Positions 62,549-64,000 of a stretch of 64,000 bases of DNA are shown here, piece by piece. The number at the start of each line of letters is the position of its first letter. The stretch's first letter is position 1. Under the pieces are notes generated by a model, which saw only the letters and a list, made by a program, of their open reading frames with translations, was not told the DNA's origin and did not search any database. The DNA comes from Flectonema sp. DT1601 (taxonomy: Eukaryota > Euglenozoa > Diplonemea > Diplonemida > Diplonemidae). The DNA is taken from NCBI GenBank assembly GCA_964019425.1, contig OZ025846.1, forward strand, positions 372,001 to 436,000, given 5' to 3'. The position numbers and the translations under genes were made by a program.

Positions 62549-64000
62549 ATGGGACTGTCGATGCATCCGAAAACGGTGATTGTGATGGTGATCGAGTCGT
62601 TGGTTTTCATATACGTGAGTTACATTACTAGTGTTCTTCTTCCTTTGTATTTGTTATTTCCGTTGGACACAATGGTAGCAAGAATTGTAGTGGATACGCA
62701 TCCGTGTGGAGGTGAAAACTCAAAAGTAGATGTTTATTTAGAGCATGTACCTGTTGGAATACCAACAGATTGTAGTGGGACTTTAGATGCCTTCACAGGA
62801 GAGGGATGTCGTTTAGGTTCTGCTGAGCTTTATGAAATTGTGGAGTCAAAAGTTCAATTTAGATATATAAAACCGGATTCCGAGATCTTAAATTGTGATC
62901 TCAGTAACCTTAAAGCAATTGATGTGGTTGTAGCTGTGACTTGTTCTTGGGACCTGATTCCGAATATTGTCGTACACAGAAATGTATCGGTGGACTTGTC
63001 AGAAGTAAATCAGACGCCATCACCCCAGAAGACACCGTCACCCCGGAAGACACCATCACCCCAGAAGACGCCATCACCCCAAACGACACCGTCACCTGAA
63101 GAGAGCAATGGTGATGAGGTTATTATTATCAACAACTTGAACATGTTGGATACAATAAAGGATTCAATCACAAACTTTTCTTTAGAAGAAAACTATCCAA
63201 AACCAAGCAAAGTCAGCTTCAATCTCAACATCACTACGTTATATTCTGATTTCAACTCAACAAAAATCACTATAACCCAATCAAGTTTTCGGTTGTTGCT
63301 TAGCCCCTCTGGTTCAGAAGTAACAACAGAGTACTCGTTTAAGGATGAAATTTTTAATTTTTCAGCTGTCTATAACAAAGTTCCTGATATAAGGTCACTA
63401 GATGACATCATAATTAATGTTGTGGACGATGATGATAATTCAACTCGGTGTTCTTTTGTAAAGAAACGAGGGTTTGACGGCATTCATGGTGGAGCGACAT
63501 ATGAGGATGTCTCTCAAAAAGATGCGGATTCTTCGAATAATGGACCTGAACCCACTGGAAGGCCAATTGACCCGGTGAAACCTGTAAAACACATCGTAGT
63601 TAAGGTAATTAATAGATCGTGGTCTTTGGATTTCGAAAAAATTTTTATGATGGGGTACAGTAGTCCAACAACAATAACAATGGAAGCAAGCTTCAAGACG
63701 GCTCATTTACAGGAATTTCAGTACACTATTAGTGGTGGTAGTTTCCCGTTGATAGCAGCTGCGGAATTATTCGACATGGTCGTAAATGATAAAGGATTCT
63801 CTTGTGTTGATTGTGATTTAATTTATTCACACTTTCAACTGACTAATATCAATAATTCAGCGTTTTCTCAACAAGTCTTGCAACCGGTATTAACAAATGT
63901 CGGCAATCCATTAAACATAAGTTTCTCCGTAAACGGTTGTGATAGAGGTTTAGTAGCAGCAGCAATTTGCTATGCTCTCCCTGCTGGAGTTTATTCACGT
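62549..64000 (+). CDS. Large extracellular/membrane protein, 3' end outside window
   Basis: The frame is open from the ATG at 62549 to the last base of the window (484 codons). An N-terminal hydrophobic segment (VIVMVIESLVFIYVSYITSVLLPLYLLF) is a signal anchor. Next come a beta-rich region with Cys residues (THPCGG, TDCSGT, LNCDL), a short TPSPQK/TPSPRK repeat stalk (about residues 152-173), and further beta-rich sequence with many N-glycosylation sequons (NFS, NIT, NST, NRS). This composition indicates a secreted or cell-surface glycoprotein with stacked beta domains. No family is recognised, and its length is unknown since it runs off the window. ATG at 62561 is an alternative start. Confidence 0.75.
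   Translation, partial: MGLSMHPKTVIVMVIESLVFIYVSYITSVLLPLYLLFPLDTMVARIVVDTHPCGGENSKVDVYLEHVPVGIPTDCSGTLDAFTGEGCRLGSAELYEIVESKVQFRYIKPDSEILNCDLSNLKAIDVVVAVTCSWDLIPNIVVHRNVSVDLSEVNQTPSPQKTPSPRKTPSPQKTPSPQTTPSPEESNGDEVIIINNLNMLDTIKDSITNFSLEENYPKPSKVSFNLNITTLYSDFNSTKITITQSSFRLLLSPSGSEVTTEYSFKDEIFNFSAVYNKVPDIRSLDDIIINVVDDDDNSTRCSFVKKRGFDGIHGGATYEDVSQKDADSSNNGPEPTGRPIDPVKPVKHIVVKVINRSWSLDFEKIFMMGYSSPTTITMEASFKTAHLQEFQYTISGGSFPLIAAAELFDMVVNDKGFSCVDCDLIYSHFQLTNINNSAFSQQVLQPVLTNVGNPLNISFSVNGCDRGLVAAAICYALPAGVYSR

Overview
The window reads as nuclear DNA of a flagellated protist, most likely a euglenozoan (diplonemid-like), though this is inference. About sixteen credible host genes all lie on the + strand over 64 kb. 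Most are preceded by a pyrimidine tract and an AG within about 5-65 bases of the start codon, as expected when polycistronic transcripts are resolved by spliced-leader trans-splicing. About nine conventional GT-AG introns, most of 66-137 bp and often starting GTATGT, make a trypanosomatid unlikely. A short 18S rRNA fragment at 56662-56840 carries positions I associate with Euglenozoa (GACGGAATG, CGTGGAG, ACGGGGAACT). Intergenic DNA is AT-rich and full of A/T homopolymers.

Layout. 1-461: tail of an unrecognised gene. 1253-8480: four-exon gene for a 2,316-residue coiled-coil protein, possibly CCDC162-like. 9328-11622: BAH-domain protein. 11888-13276: SNW/SKIP splicing factor. 13389-13461: tRNA-Lys(CTT) on the minus strand, immediately followed by a full-looking LINE (13482-20966) inserted 8 bp upstream of the tRNA between 12-bp target-site duplications. 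The LINE has a Gln-rich coiled-coil ORF1, and in the same frame after a single UGA a 2A-like peptide and an ORF2 with APE endonuclease, reverse transcriptase, RNase H and CCHC finger. 20979-23270: a (CTTT)91 tract and degraded coding-like sequence. 23273-24939: ubiquitin-like plus leucine-rich-repeat gene with a frameshift in its repeat array. 26120-28049: cyclin-box gene whose 3' end runs into a SINE-like repeat. 29967-32801: membrane protein with a SPTQ stalk and a ferritin-like diiron domain. 35344-40017: coiled-coil protein with PH-like and PDZ-like domains. 40295-46216: four genes (unknown, PLAC8-like, WW-domain, and an SH3-like/zinc protein). 46217-50604: a gene desert with repeats. 50605-55160: phosphopantetheinyl transferase, MFS transporter and amino-acid transporter. 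55161-57643: a patchwork of duplicated fragments, repeats and the 18S piece. 57644-60466: tandem Stealth-domain glycosyl-phosphotransferase. 62549-64000: start of a large surface protein running off the window.

The neighbours do not form a pathway, which is normal for polycistronic units in Euglenozoa. The most notable items are the UGA plus 2A junction of the LINE and its position at a tRNA gene, the Stealth-EGF-Stealth protein, the ubiquitin-like/LRR gene, the membrane-anchored ferritin-like protein, and a SINE-like family whose four copies all lie antisense to the genes.
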